DNA of 64,000 nucleotides from Sapientia aquatica (GCF_004358105.1 NZ_SMYL01000007.1:62001-126000), one strand, 5' to 3'; counted from the first letter of the stretch, positions 26,929 to 35,407 are shown. Notes: generated by a model not told the origin, from the sequence alone. Numbers and translations are program-made.

Positions 26929-27786
26929 TCAAGCCGTTAATTCAATAAACAAATCTTCCAACCCAATCGCATCGATATTGAGTGCGTTGTGCTGAGCCTG
27001 AGCTAGTTCACTAGTTGTGAGCTGAACTAGCAAGCTGCTTTGCTGAGCGCTGATTTGTTTGCGGCTGAGTTCCTTAGCAAACGTCGGCAAGCTCGCGGTG
27101 TCGCCGATAATGCGCACGGTATTTTCTAGTAAATTATCGAGCGGTTCTTGCAGCTTGATTCGGCCATCATTGAGGAAGGCGACTTCCATTGCAATCCGTT
27201 CCAAGTCCGACAAAATGTGGGTCGAGAAAATCACCGTGGTTTCGCGCTCGATTACGTCGGTAATTAATTCGCGCAAAAAGTCGCGCCGACCCGAAGGATC
27301 AAGGCTGGCGACTGGTTCATCTAACACCAGCAGGGCGGGTTGGTGCGCCAATGCGCGGATAATTGAAAGACGTTGCTTTTGACCGACCGATAATTTGCTG
27401 ATTAATCGGTTGGTGGGAATGTCCCAGCGGCTGATTAATTGCTCGACCTTGGCTTGGTTCCAGCGCGGATAAAACGATTGAAAATAGCTCAACATTTGTT
27501 GTGCTGTGAACCACTCAAACAAATCCGATTGCTGCGGAACGTAGCCGATATTTTCTTGAGTGGCGCTACTTAAATGCTGGGCCGATTCGCCAAACAGCAA
27601 ATTGCTGCCGCGATCAATCTCACGCAAACCTAGCAAACATTCCAATAGCGTTGATTTACCTGCGCCGTTGCGACCCAATAAGCCGATCACTGAACCGGGT
27701 TCAATGCGCCAATTCAAATCGCGCAATACGCTGTGCTGGTCGAATGATTTGAATACGGAGGTAAGTTCGCCAATAGGCGGTTTCAT
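26929..27786 (-). CDS. ABC transporter ATP-binding protein
   Basis: The 285-residue ATPase has the Walker A motif GLLGRNGAGKSTLLE near residues 34-48, a Q-loop region after GYVPQQSDLFEW, the signature LSVGQKQRLSIIRAL near residues 137-151 and Walker B LLVLDEPVASLDPSG near residues 157-171. The signature has V in place of the usual S in LSGGQ, a variation that many exporter ATPases tolerate. It resembles the CcmA-like drug-export group. It overlaps the GntR gene by four bases and the permease follows after eight bases. Confidence 0.9.
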   Translation of the reverse strand: MKPPIGELTSVFKSFDQHSVLRDLNWRIEPGSVIGLLGRNGAGKSTLLECLLGLREIDRGSNLLFGESAQHLSSATQENIGYVPQQSDLFEWFTAQQMLSYFQSFYPRWNQAKVEQLISRWDIPTNRLISKLSVGQKQRLSIIRALAHQPALLVLDEPVASLDPSGRRDFLRELITDVIERETTVIFSTHILSDLERIAMEVAFLNDGRIKLQEPLDNLLENTVRIIGDTASLPTFAKELSRKQISAQQSSLLVQLTTSELAQAQHNALNIDAIGLEDLFIELTA

Positions 27787-28184
27787 TGTGCAGGTCCTTT
27801 CAACATGGAGGTGAGTTGGGCGATGACGGTGTCAGCGTCCAGCTCTAATTGGTTGGCTTCAAAAATTAGTTTATTGAGTGTGGGTGTGAGCAGTTCAATG
27901 CGGCGATCGATTTTTCGGGTGTTATTGCTGTGCTGGGCGATCAGCATGCCGATGCCGCGTTGGCGTTCTAATACACCGCTCGTTTCTAACAGGCTGTAGG
28001 CTTTGGAAATCGTCATCGGATTGACCGCTAGCGCGCCGGCCAACTCGCGCACCGATGGCATCGATTGGCCGGGTTGCAAGGTGCCACTGGCGACCAAGCG
28101 CGTGACTTGCTCAACCAATTGGCGGTAGATCGGCTCGGTCGAGCCGGCGGTGACGGAAAATAATTGAATGGCGGGATCGGGCAT
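27783..28184 (-). CDS. GntR family regulator, YtrA subfamily
   Basis: The 133-residue protein has the GntR winged helix at about residues 15-80 (IYRQLVEQVTRLVASGTLQPG, then SVRELAGALAVNPMTISKAY). Only a short helical tail follows, which is the hallmark of the YtrA subfamily; such regulators usually repress an adjacent ABC exporter operon. The exporter genes follow directly with a four-base overlap. A perfect 11-base inverted repeat lies 13 bases upstream of the start and is the probable operator, so the operon should be autorepressed. Confidence 0.88.
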   Translation of the reverse strand: MPDPAIQLFSVTAGSTEPIYRQLVEQVTRLVASGTLQPGQSMPSVRELAGALAVNPMTISKAYSLLETSGVLERQRGIGMLIAQHSNNTRKIDRRIELLTPTLNKLIFEANQLELDADTVIAQLTSMLKGPAQ

Positions 28185-28196
28185 TGCGCTCTCCGG

Positions 28197-28224
28197 TTAC
28201 TGTATTAATATACTAATACAGTAA
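28197..28224 (-). promoter_or_regulatory. Palindromic operator of the GntR-ABC operon
   Basis: TTACTGTATTA and TAATACAGTAA form a perfect 11-base inverted repeat around the six-base centre ATATAC. It lies 13 bases upstream of the regulator start, where it would cover the promoter. Similar GTATTA-type half-sites are usual for YtrA-subfamily regulators. Confidence 0.75.
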
Positions 28225-28301
28225 ATTGCGTGATGCAAGCCTTTTTTGGGGATTTAAAAATAGTTATTTAAAGCAAGTTTTTTGCTTGAGAAACTGTAAA
28301 A

Positions 28302-28320
28302 ATCGTCTAAATTGTCTAGC
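28302..28320 (+). repeat. Repeat copy 1 upstream of the PilZ gene
   Basis: ATCGTCTAAATTGTCTAGC is nearly identical to the 18-base stretch at 28939-28956, differing by one inserted T. The two copies flank the PilZ gene, each in the upstream region of a plus-strand gene. Their role is unknown. Confidence 0.5.
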
Positions 28321-28395
28321 GAAATTTGTTCGGCGAGCGTGTACAATAAGCGCAATTTGTCAATTTAAAGCAGCACTCAATGCAAAATAATTATT

Positions 28396-28734
28396 ATGGT
28401 TGAAAACCGTTCTGTCCCGCGATTAATGGTGGCATGGCATGCTGCATTGCGACTTCCTTCCAAGCAAATCGTACGCGCAAAAGTGGTCAATATTAGTAGC
28501 TCGGGTATGCAATTCACAACGGCTGAACATCTGATTGCGAATCAAAAATACGAGATGCAAATCACCGTGCCGGATTTGAACGGCTCCACCTCGACGACCT
28601 TGGTTCCGTGTTTTATTGAATGTCTGTACACCATTTTGTCGGGCGGCGATTATCGCGTCGGCGCTAAATTTAGCGGCATGGCACCTGAGCATAAGACCTT
28701 GATTGCGCGCTGGAGTGAAAAGGCAATGCGTTGA
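28396..28734 (+). CDS. PilZ domain protein (probable c-di-GMP receptor)
   Basis: The 112-residue single-domain protein has the two PilZ ligand motifs: RSVPR (RxxxR) at residues 5-9 and NISSSG (N/DxSxxG) near residues 33-38. These residues bind cyclic di-GMP in known family members. Strands follow through GDYRVGAKFSGM near residues 88-99. There is no partner domain, so it probably acts by binding another protein, for example in motility or exopolysaccharide control. The ATG at 28396 has a weak ribosome binding site. A terminator follows, so the gene is monocistronic. Confidence 0.82.
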   Translation: MVENRSVPRLMVAWHAALRLPSKQIVRAKVVNISSSGMQFTTAEHLIANQKYEMQITVPDLNGSTSTTLVPCFIECLYTILSGGDYRVGAKFSGMAPEHKTLIARWSEKAMR

Positions 28735-28776
28735 GTTAATTCCTTGTAAATCTAGTCCAACATTCCAAAGAACCTG

Positions 28777-28804
28777 CCCGCTAATTGATAGCGGGTATTT
28801 TTTT
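28777..28804 (+). terminator. Rho-independent terminator after the PilZ gene
   Basis: CCCGCTA and TAGCGGG form a seven-base perfect stem with a five-base loop, followed after TA by a run of seven to eight T. It lies 43 bases beyond the stop codon. Confidence 0.9.
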
Positions 28805-28922
28805 ACTTGATTGGTAAGCTTAGTTTTCTCTCATTATTCGGTATCGGCATGCTTGGGCGAAGTGTTGCTGCAAGCTAACTAAGGTCGAAAAATGCCAAAT
28901 TTAATTTGGTTAATTTGTCTGG

Positions 28923-28939
28923 TTGCACATTGTGTGCAA
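28923..28939. promoter_or_regulatory. Perfect palindrome, candidate operator
   Basis: TTGCACA and TGTGCAA form a seven-base perfect inverted repeat around TTG. It lies about 150 bases upstream of the esterase start, in line with an activator or repressor site. No regulator gene is adjacent. Confidence 0.4.
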
Positions 28940-28956
28940 TCGTCAAATTGTCTAGC
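28939..28956 (+). repeat. Repeat copy 2 upstream of the esterase gene
   Basis: ATCGTCAAATTGTCTAGC repeats the element at 28302-28320 with one base deleted. It abuts the palindrome at 28923-28939. Confidence 0.5.
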
Positions 28957-29087
28957 AATAAGATGTTGCAGTATGGATATTTCCGTGGCACGATTCAGCA
29001 TTCGGTTTTCAGTCATCTTCTCTTAGCATGATGTCGATTTACCTTGAGAACGTGACACCTTTTCACCTCTCACCAACAAGGATAATC

Positions 29088-30680
29088 ATGCGAACACAGC
29101 GCGCCTGTTCATGGCTATTAGCCGTCATATTTTCTTCCTCAGTTTTCGTTTCCTTAGATAGTTGGGCCGATGCTACCGCTGTTACTACGCCGCTCAGCCA
29201 TGTGCAAGTTCCTGTTCAGTTAGATGCCAAGATTGAACACGATGCCTCGGGGCGCTTGCTGTTTTTTGTTAAGGCGGCTTCGGGCGCGAAAGAAGTGGAT
29301 GCCAATCCGTTTGCGATTTCTGAAACCTGGCTAGCCGCCAAAGACGTTTATCGGATTGCGCCCGGCGCGACGGTTTTATTGGACGCGGACGACATCGCTT
29401 TCCCCAAAGGTTTGTCGCAACTGCCCGCGGGCAAATACGAAGCGCAAGCGGTGTTGGACGTGGACCGCAGTTATAACTACGGCGGTCGTAATGCCCATGC
29501 GTGGATTAGCGATGTGGTCAGTTTTGATTGGGTTCCCGGTGGCGTTATGCCATCGTTTAATCTGTCGCATCACCCCGAAGAAAATCCCGATTGGTTAGCG
29601 CGCAAACAAAAAGATATAGAGCAAGCTAAACCCGACGTGGCGCGGCAAGAGAAATTTGTCAGCTCGCAATTAAGCCAATTCTGGGGCAAGCCAACGGAAG
29701 TCAAAGCGTGGGTTATTTTGCCGCCTAACTATTCGGATAAATCGATCAAATCGTTTCCAACTGTGTATTGGACGCATGGCTTTGGTGGAAACTTGGAATA
29801 TTCCTTAGATACCGGTTTGAAGATTCGTGAGCGCATGGAAAAAGGCGAGTTACCTGCCATGATTTGGGTGATGTTGGATGAATCGCTCGCGCAAGGAACA
29901 CACGAGTTTGCCGATTCGGTCAATAACGGCCCGTGGGGCGCAGCGCTGACCAAAGAATTTATTCCCTATTTAGAACAGCATTACCGCATGGATGGCAAAG
30001 TGACTGGCCGCTTTTTAAACGGCCATTCCAGCGGTGGTTGGGCTACCTTGCAGTTGCAAATCAATTACCCCAAAGTGTTTGGCGGCACTTGGTCAACCTC
30101 ACCAGATTCGAGTGATTTTCATGATTTCACCGGTCCCGATATTTATGCTGCCAATGCCAATGCCTACTATCGACCAGATGGCAGCGAATATCCGCTAGTG
30201 CGCGATGGCGATAAAGTCATTGCATCGCTACGCCAATTCGCCCAGATGGAATATGTGCTCGGACCGTATGGCGGACAGATGACGTCGTTTGATTGGGTCT
30301 TTTCGCCCAAGGGCGATAGCGGCGCGCCGATGTCCTTATTCAATCGCGAGACCGGTGTAATTGATCCGAAAGTTGTGGACTATTGGCGCGATCATTATGA
30401 CTTGGCGCATATCGTTAAAACCAATTGGGCAACGCGCGGCGCGGATTTAAAAGGGCGGATTCATTTAATTGTCGGCACCAAAGATACCTTCTATTTGGAT
30501 GGCGCGGCACATCGGCTGCAAGCGGTATTGGATGGTTTAAAGGCCGACGCTCACTTTACCTTCGTACCAGAGCGCAGCCACTTTAATGTGTATGAATTGA
30601 ACGGCGACAAAAATGGTTTGATGGTTCAAATTGCGAAAGAAATGGTTGCCATCGCCAGACCGTCAGCGAAGGTCAAGTAA
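29088..30680 (+). CDS. Exported alpha/beta-hydrolase, putative esterase family
   Basis: The ATG at 29088 is preferred because AAGGA lies just upstream and a signal peptide follows (about 27 residues ending in DSWADA); the longer frame from 29028 has neither. The 530-residue protein has an N-terminal domain of about 180 residues and a C-terminal hydrolase of the putative-esterase (esterase D/enterochelin esterase-like) family. The nucleophile lies in GHSSGG at about residues 312-317, with serine 314 likely, and the base is probably histidine in PERSHFN near the end. It is predicted to be periplasmic. The next two genes are also exported, suggesting a joint degradative role. Confidence 0.8.
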   Translation: MRTQRACSWLLAVIFSSSVFVSLDSWADATAVTTPLSHVQVPVQLDAKIEHDASGRLLFFVKAASGAKEVDANPFAISETWLAAKDVYRIAPGATVLLDADDIAFPKGLSQLPAGKYEAQAVLDVDRSYNYGGRNAHAWISDVVSFDWVPGGVMPSFNLSHHPEENPDWLARKQKDIEQAKPDVARQEKFVSSQLSQFWGKPTEVKAWVILPPNYSDKSIKSFPTVYWTHGFGGNLEYSLDTGLKIRERMEKGELPAMIWVMLDESLAQGTHEFADSVNNGPWGAALTKEFIPYLEQHYRMDGKVTGRFLNGHSSGGWATLQLQINYPKVFGGTWSTSPDSSDFHDFTGPDIYAANANAYYRPDGSEYPLVRDGDKVIASLRQFAQMEYVLGPYGGQMTSFDWVFSPKGDSGAPMSLFNRETGVIDPKVVDYWRDHYDLAHIVKTNWATRGADLKGRIHLIVGTKDTFYLDGAAHRLQAVLDGLKADAHFTFVPERSHFNVYELNGDKNGLMVQIAKEMVAIARPSAKVK

Positions 30681-30739
30681 CTCCAACCTGAAATGAAATT
30701 AGTCAGCACAAATCCCCCGAAATAGCAAAAAGGAAAATC

Positions 30740-32902
30740 ATGAGATTAGTTAGCTCAATCAAACAAAAGGGCGTCAACAGCGCCCTCAAACTGACCGCTT
30801 GCGCGCTGGCCGTATTAAGTATGGCAGCCACGCACGCGGCTGAGACGACCCGTTACACCATTATTCTGGACAACGGCACAGTGGCTGGAAAACAAATTGT
30901 GGAGCGCAGCGATTCAGGTCAAATTAAAGTGCATTACACCTTCAAAGACAATGGTCGCGGCCCCGATTTGGACGAGGTAATTCAACTCGCCAAAGATGGC
31001 AGCATGAGCTCGTACAGCTCGGTCGGCGCTTCAACCTTTGGCGCAAAAGTCGATGAACATTTTAGCCAAGTAGGGCAACAAGCCGAGTGGCATTCGACCT
31101 CGGAGAAGGGTAGTAAAAAAGTAGAAGGCACGGCCATGTATTTGCCGATGAATTCGACCTTTGAGCCAGCGTCGCTTGCGATCACCGCCTTGGCTGCTCG
31201 TAAAGATAATTCTTTGCCCTTGCTGCCATCGGGTAGCCTAAGCCAGAAAAAGGTCGATGAAGTCGTTGTTAAGCGCAATGGTCAAAGTCAAAAAATCCAA
31301 TTGTTAGCGCAAACCGGTATCGGCTTTAATCCGCAGTTTGTATGGGCTACTACGGGCAAAGCACCGCGCTTATTTGCCATTGTCGCCCCAGGTTATCTCA
31401 CGATGATCGAAGACGGTTGGCAAGCTAATTCGGCTGAATTAGCCAAGCATCAAACTGCCGCGTCCGATAAATTATTAAAAGACTTAGCAGCACGCCTTCA
31501 ACATCCGATGGCGGGTTTGACCGTGATTAAAAATGCGCGGGTGTTTGATAGCGAAACGGCGCAACTCGGTGGTTTGTCGGATGTGTATGTTTTGCGCGGC
31601 AAGATCACTCAAGTCTTACCCGCTGGCTCTCCGGTAGCTGGTGCTGAAAACGAAATCGACGCAGCCGGTCGCGTGATGTTGCCGGGCTTATTTGATATGC
31701 ACGGTCACGTGGATCGTTGGTCAGGTGGATTGAACTTAGCCGCTGGTGTGACGAGCGTGCGAGATATGGGTAACTCCAACTCAGAAATGCAAAAAATGAT
31801 CGACGAAATCGCCGCCGATCAATTGCTCTCGCCGCAATTAGTTCCGTGCGGATTTTTGGAAGGTAAGAGTCCGTATTCTGCCAACAATGGTTTTGTGATT
31901 AAGGATTTGGCCGAAGCAAGACATGCGGTAGATTGGTACGCCGAACACGGTTATCCGCAGCTCAAAATTTATAACTCCTTCCCGAAAGATATTTTGAAGG
32001 AAGTCGTCGCCTACGCGCACAGCAAAGGCATGCGGGTTAGCGGACATATTCCCGTTTTCATGCGCGCTCAAGAAGCAGTCGAGCAGGGCTACGATGAGAT
32101 TCAACACATCAACCAAGTGATGCTTAATTTTTTGGTGACGCCAACGACCGATACCCGCACCTTGGATCGCTTCCAATTACCGGCAGACAAAGTCGCTGGA
32201 TTGGATTTTGAATCGAAAGAAGTGCAAGACTTTATCAAACTGCTGCAAGATCATCACACCTCCATCGACGCCACCTTGGCGACTTTTGATTTCTTAAAGC
32301 AGCGTGACGGCGACATGGCAGCTCCGTATGCGCCGATTGCCGACCACATGCCGCCCGATGTAAAACGCGGCTTTAGCGTTGGGCAAATGGATATCCCCGA
32401 CGATGCGACCGCCAAAGTACATCTGGAGTCGTACAACAAGATGGTTGATTTCGTTGGGCGCATGTACCGCGCGGGAATTCCTTTGGTAGCCGGCACGGAT
32501 GCGTTATCGGGCTTTACCTTGCAAGCGGAGTTGGAACTGTACGTCAAGGCAGGCTTAACTCCAGCGCAGGCGATCCAAGTGGCGACCTTGAACGGTGCCA
32601 AGTATTCCCATGCCCTGGAAGATCGCGGTTCTATCGTGCCGGGTAAATTGGCCGACTTAGTGTTAGTCGATGGTGAACCAACGGTAAATCTAGGCGATAT
32701 TCGCAAAGTCGCTCTGGTCATCACACGCGGTAAATTAATTTACCCAACTGAGATTGATAAAGAACTCGGTATCCAACCTTTTGTGCAAAATCCACCAGTA
32801 ATGAAAACATCGGTATTGCCTGCGAGCGCATCAGGCGGCGCGGGAGCAAAACAAGCTGGTCGATTTGGTATGGAAAATAAGGACTATGCTTCAGTCATGT
32901 AA
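30740..32902 (+). CDS. Exported amidohydrolase family protein
   Basis: The 720-residue protein starts with a signal peptide ending near ATHAAE. An N-terminal domain of about 230 residues precedes an amidohydrolase metal-dependent barrel. The barrel's first ligands are H321 and H323 in DMHGHVD; QLKIYNSF carries the likely bridging lysine, GHIPVF and IQHINQV later histidines, and AGTDALSG the catalytic aspartate. GSIVPGKLADLVLVDG near residue 635 is the usual C-terminal motif. Relatives hydrolyse peptides, imides or lactams. It lies 59 bases after the esterase gene, probably in one transcript. Confidence 0.85.
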   Translation: MRLVSSIKQKGVNSALKLTACALAVLSMAATHAAETTRYTIILDNGTVAGKQIVERSDSGQIKVHYTFKDNGRGPDLDEVIQLAKDGSMSSYSSVGASTFGAKVDEHFSQVGQQAEWHSTSEKGSKKVEGTAMYLPMNSTFEPASLAITALAARKDNSLPLLPSGSLSQKKVDEVVVKRNGQSQKIQLLAQTGIGFNPQFVWATTGKAPRLFAIVAPGYLTMIEDGWQANSAELAKHQTAASDKLLKDLAARLQHPMAGLTVIKNARVFDSETAQLGGLSDVYVLRGKITQVLPAGSPVAGAENEIDAAGRVMLPGLFDMHGHVDRWSGGLNLAAGVTSVRDMGNSNSEMQKMIDEIAADQLLSPQLVPCGFLEGKSPYSANNGFVIKDLAEARHAVDWYAEHGYPQLKIYNSFPKDILKEVVAYAHSKGMRVSGHIPVFMRAQEAVEQGYDEIQHINQVMLNFLVTPTTDTRTLDRFQLPADKVAGLDFESKEVQDFIKLLQDHHTSIDATLATFDFLKQRDGDMAAPYAPIADHMPPDVKRGFSVGQMDIPDDATAKVHLESYNKMVDFVGRMYRAGIPLVAGTDALSGFTLQAELELYVKAGLTPAQAIQVATLNGAKYSHALEDRGSIVPGKLADLVLVDGEPTVNLGDIRKVALVITRGKLIYPTEIDKELGIQPFVQNPPVMKTSVLPASASGGAGAKQAGRFGMENKDYASVM

Positions 32903-32908
32903 CGTTTT

Positions 32909-32945
32909 GGCGCTGGCGACTTCGGTGGTCAGCGCCTTTAGTTTG
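32909..32945 (+). terminator. Weak hairpin after the amidohydrolase gene
   Basis: GGCGCTG and CAGCGCC form a seven-base stem with a 14-base loop, followed by TTTAGTTTG. The T-run is interrupted, so it may only attenuate transcription into the next gene. Confidence 0.4.
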
Positions 32946-33008
32946 TTAGTTGTAAGAGTCAGCTGCAAAAATTAAGTAGCGTCAAAAAATAGCCCAAGGA
33001 GAATTGCC

Positions 33009-33524
33009 ATGTCAGCCAAATCATTTCTGGTCGCCTTATCCTTATTTGCAGTAAGCGCGGTCGGTCACGCGCAACAACCTAATCCGTTAGATGCAGTGCC
33101 TGAAAAAATGCCGTTTGACCTTCCCTACGGCGAACCGATCAAACTAGACCGCGCACAAACTCTGATTCAAGCGGCCGTGGCAGAGGCGAAAAAACATAAT
33201 TGGAAACTCAATATCGCAGTAGCCGATTCAGGCGGTAACTTAGTCGCGTTCCAACGCATGGATGGCGCGCAATTAGCGTCAATCGAAATCTCGCAGCACA
33301 AAGCCCGTGCCGCGGTGACCTTCCGCCGTGAAACCAAAGCCTATGAAAACGCAATCCAAGTCAGCAACTATAACTATGTCACCACGCTAGACGGTGTGAT
33401 TGCGTCACGCGGCGGAATTCCCTTAATCGTCGATGGCAAAATCATCGGTGCCATTGGCTGTTCTGGCGGGACAGGTTCGCAAGATGAAGTTGTTTGTAAG
33501 GTGGGTGCGGATAGTTTGAAATAA
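33009..33524 (+). CDS. Exported HbpS/GlcG-like (DUF336) protein
   Basis: The 171-residue protein has a clear signal peptide cut after SAVGHA. The remainder is a GlcG/HbpS domain, with the typical LNIAVADSGGNLVAFQRMDGA near residues 67-86 and GGIPLIVDGKIIGAIGCSGGTG near residues 136-157. Secreted HbpS binds heme and senses oxidative stress in Streptomyces; GlcG proteins lie in glycolate operons. Neither role is proven for this subgroup. It follows the amidohydrolase by about 100 bases, has a good AGGAG site and ends at a strong terminator, so it closes the exported-enzyme group. Confidence 0.82.
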   Translation: MSAKSFLVALSLFAVSAVGHAQQPNPLDAVPEKMPFDLPYGEPIKLDRAQTLIQAAVAEAKKHNWKLNIAVADSGGNLVAFQRMDGAQLASIEISQHKARAAVTFRRETKAYENAIQVSNYNYVTTLDGVIASRGGIPLIVDGKIIGAIGCSGGTGSQDEVVCKVGADSLK

Positions 33525-33551
33525 TCGTAGCCTTCGCGCCATCAGCAATCG

Positions 33552-33592
33552 ACGCTGCCACCGCCCCATCCTCGGCAGTTGGCAGCGTTTTT
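33552..33592 (+). terminator. Rho-independent terminator after the HbpS-like gene
   Basis: ACGCTGCCA and TGGCAGCGT make a nine-base perfect stem, followed by a T-rich run. It ends the esterase-amidohydrolase-HbpS group. Confidence 0.88.
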
Positions 33593-33757
33593 ATTTGGCT
33601 TGGTCGTTGTTGAGATCCAAAACATAGTGCTCTTTAGCGTCGAAAAAAATTACAATGAGTGTTGCAAAAATCTGCCGCGCTGCTGATAACCCAAGCAACT
33701 ATTTTGGGCTGGCATGCAGAAAAAATTGATCACGATTGGATATTAAGGAAAACATAA

Positions 33758-34486
33758 ATGACCGACTCAACGCTACTCAACGCATTCTGTCCCACCGGCA
33801 AACTGCGCGCTTCGATTAATTTGGGTAATCCTGTTTTAGCTAATCTTGATGCATCCGGTCAAGCGGTTGGTGTGTCGGTTGATCTGTCGAATGAGTTGGC
33901 GGCTCGATTAGGTGTTGCGCTGGAGTTAGTGGTGTTTAACAAAGCGGCCCAGTCCGTGCAGGCTGTGTCTGATGGGCAAGCTGACATTGGTTTTTTTGCC
34001 ATCGATCCTGTGCGTGGCGCGGAGATCGCTTTTACCCATCCTTATGTGTTGATCGAGGGTTTTTATTTGGTGCCGAATGGGTCTTCTATCATGAATAACG
34101 CTGATGTGGATCGCTCAGAGCATCGCGTTGTAGTTGGTAGCGGCAGCGCCTACGACTTATTTTTATCGCGCGAGTTGAAATTAGCCAACATCGTGCGCGC
34201 TTCGTCCTCCCAAACCGTCGTGAGTACTTTTATCGAATCGAACGCCGAAGTCGCCGCTGGCGTGAGGCAGCAGTTAGAAGCCGACATCAGCAATATCGAT
34301 GGATTTCGCTTACTTGGTGAGCGTTTTATGACGATACAACAAGCGATGGGATTGCCGAAAACTCGGGGCGCAGCGGCGGCACAATATTTACAGCAATTTG
34401 TGGAGCAGATGAAGGCATCTGGATTTGTGGCGAACGCTTTACAGCGGCATGGAATTGATGGCGCGTCGGTTGCGCCGCTGGCTTAG
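33758..34486 (+). CDS. Solute-binding protein family 3-like protein without signal peptide
   Basis: The 242-residue protein has the bilobed family 3 solute-binding pattern: GKLRASINLGNPVL at the start, GVSVDLSNELAARLG near residues 38-52, QADIGFFAIDPVRGAEIAFT near residues 72-91 and a GSGSAYDLF strand-helix near residue 126. Family members normally are periplasmic and feed amino acids to ABC importers. This one starts MTDSTLLNAFCPTGK with no signal peptide, no lipobox in place and no transporter genes nearby, so it may be cytoplasmic and act as an enzyme or sensor. The AAGGA-like site before 33758 supports the start. Confidence 0.75.
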   Translation: MTDSTLLNAFCPTGKLRASINLGNPVLANLDASGQAVGVSVDLSNELAARLGVALELVVFNKAAQSVQAVSDGQADIGFFAIDPVRGAEIAFTHPYVLIEGFYLVPNGSSIMNNADVDRSEHRVVVGSGSAYDLFLSRELKLANIVRASSSQTVVSTFIESNAEVAAGVRQQLEADISNIDGFRLLGERFMTIQQAMGLPKTRGAAAAQYLQQFVEQMKASGFVANALQRHGIDGASVAPLA

Positions 34487-34516
34487 TTGCTTAAATTAGT
34501 CTGCTAGAAGATAAAA

Positions 34517-34918
34517 ATGTCGCCACTATTCTCGAAGCTAAATTTAACTAAGCAGCAGCGCATCGTGGTGCTCAATGCGCCGCCATCGTTTCAATCCGAA
34601 TTAGCAAACCTAGCTGGCATTGAAATCCTGACGCAGCGATCAGCCCTGAAAAGCATCGACTTTGCGCTGATATTTGTAACGCAACAAAGCCAAGTCGAAC
34701 AAACGTCAGCGACATTAGGCGCGAACGACTTGGGGGACGTAATCGTTTGGTTCGCCTACCCAAAAGGCACGTCTAAAAACTTTAAATCCGACCTTAGCCG
34801 CGATCAAGGTTGGGAAGCTCTTAAGGCATTAGGTTTCGACACCGTCAGGCAGGTTGCGATTGACGAAGATTGGCCGGCGCTCAGATTTCGTCGTATCGAA
34901 TTTATTGGAAAGCGTTAA
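34517..34918 (+). CDS. DUF3052-like protein
   Basis: The 133-residue soluble protein ends with VIVWFAYPKGTSKNF (near residues 74-88) and VAIDEDWPALRFRRIEF (near residues 113-129). These match the DUF3052 layout, a Rossmann-like fold of unknown function in which a WxxYPKxxS strand is followed by a DxxWSxLRF end. It lies 30 bases after the solute-binding-like gene and 37 before the VOC gene and is probably cotranscribed with them. No catalytic role is known. Confidence 0.65.
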   Translation: MSPLFSKLNLTKQQRIVVLNAPPSFQSELANLAGIEILTQRSALKSIDFALIFVTQQSQVEQTSATLGANDLGDVIVWFAYPKGTSKNFKSDLSRDQGWEALKALGFDTVRQVAIDEDWPALRFRRIEFIGKR

Positions 34919-34955
34919 ATTCCAAATGACCAGCATCTAACGTAAGGAATAGCGA

Positions 34956-35342
34956 ATGACCGTCCTCGGACTAAGCCATATCAACCTGCGCGGCAACCGC
35001 GCTACGCTAGAAATTTTAAAAAACTTTTACATCGACGTTGTTGGTCTAACTCTGGGCAATCGGCCACCGTTCGCTAGTTTCGGTTATTGGTTGTGCGCCA
35101 ATGGCATCGATGTTGTGCATTTAAGTGTGTCCGATCAGGTGGAAGAACGGATCGCAGGTAAGAGCTACACGGTCGATCATTTTGCCTTGAATTGCGCTGA
35201 TGTAAATTTGGTTATTGCGAATTTAGAGCGCCACGGAATTGCCTTTAGAAGAGCTAAGGTTCCGTTGACTGGGCAGACACAGTTGTTTTTTAATGATCCC
35301 GTGGGGAACGGAGTTGAGTTGAATTTCGCTGGTGACGAATGA
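34956..35342 (+). CDS. VOC (glyoxalase/bleomycin resistance) family protein
   Basis: The 128-residue protein is one paired beta-alpha-beta-beta-beta unit of the vicinal oxygen chelate fold. It opens VLGLSHINLRGN, with the first likely metal-ligand histidine at about residue 7, has YTVDHFALNC with a second histidine near residue 70, and ends FFNDPVGNGVELNF, where glutamate completes the usual site. Relatives include lactoylglutathione lyase, fosfomycin resistance proteins and ring-cleaving dioxygenases. Nothing shows which reaction applies here. A terminator follows. Confidence 0.82.
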   Translation: MTVLGLSHINLRGNRATLEILKNFYIDVVGLTLGNRPPFASFGYWLCANGIDVVHLSVSDQVEERIAGKSYTVDHFALNCADVNLVIANLERHGIAFRRAKVPLTGQTQLFFNDPVGNGVELNFAGDE

Positions 35343-35383
35343 TGCTAGGTTCGGTATAAAACTGTTTATACGGTGTAGATAAA

Positions 35384-35407
35384 AAAAGCCTGACGAGTCA
35401 GGCTTTT
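35384..35407. terminator. Bidirectional terminator between the VOC gene and panC
   Basis: AAAAGCCTGAC and GTCAGGCTTTT form an almost continuous inverted repeat, flanked by A on one side and T on the other. It serves two convergent genes. Confidence 0.8.

Larger units (their letters stand above)
28735..29087. other. Regulatory intergenic region upstream of the esterase gene
   Basis: These 353 bases contain the PilZ terminator, a perfect palindrome at 28923-28939 and the second copy of a repeat at 28939-28956. No gene is seen. The region probably holds a regulated promoter for the exported esterase operon. Confidence 0.5.
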
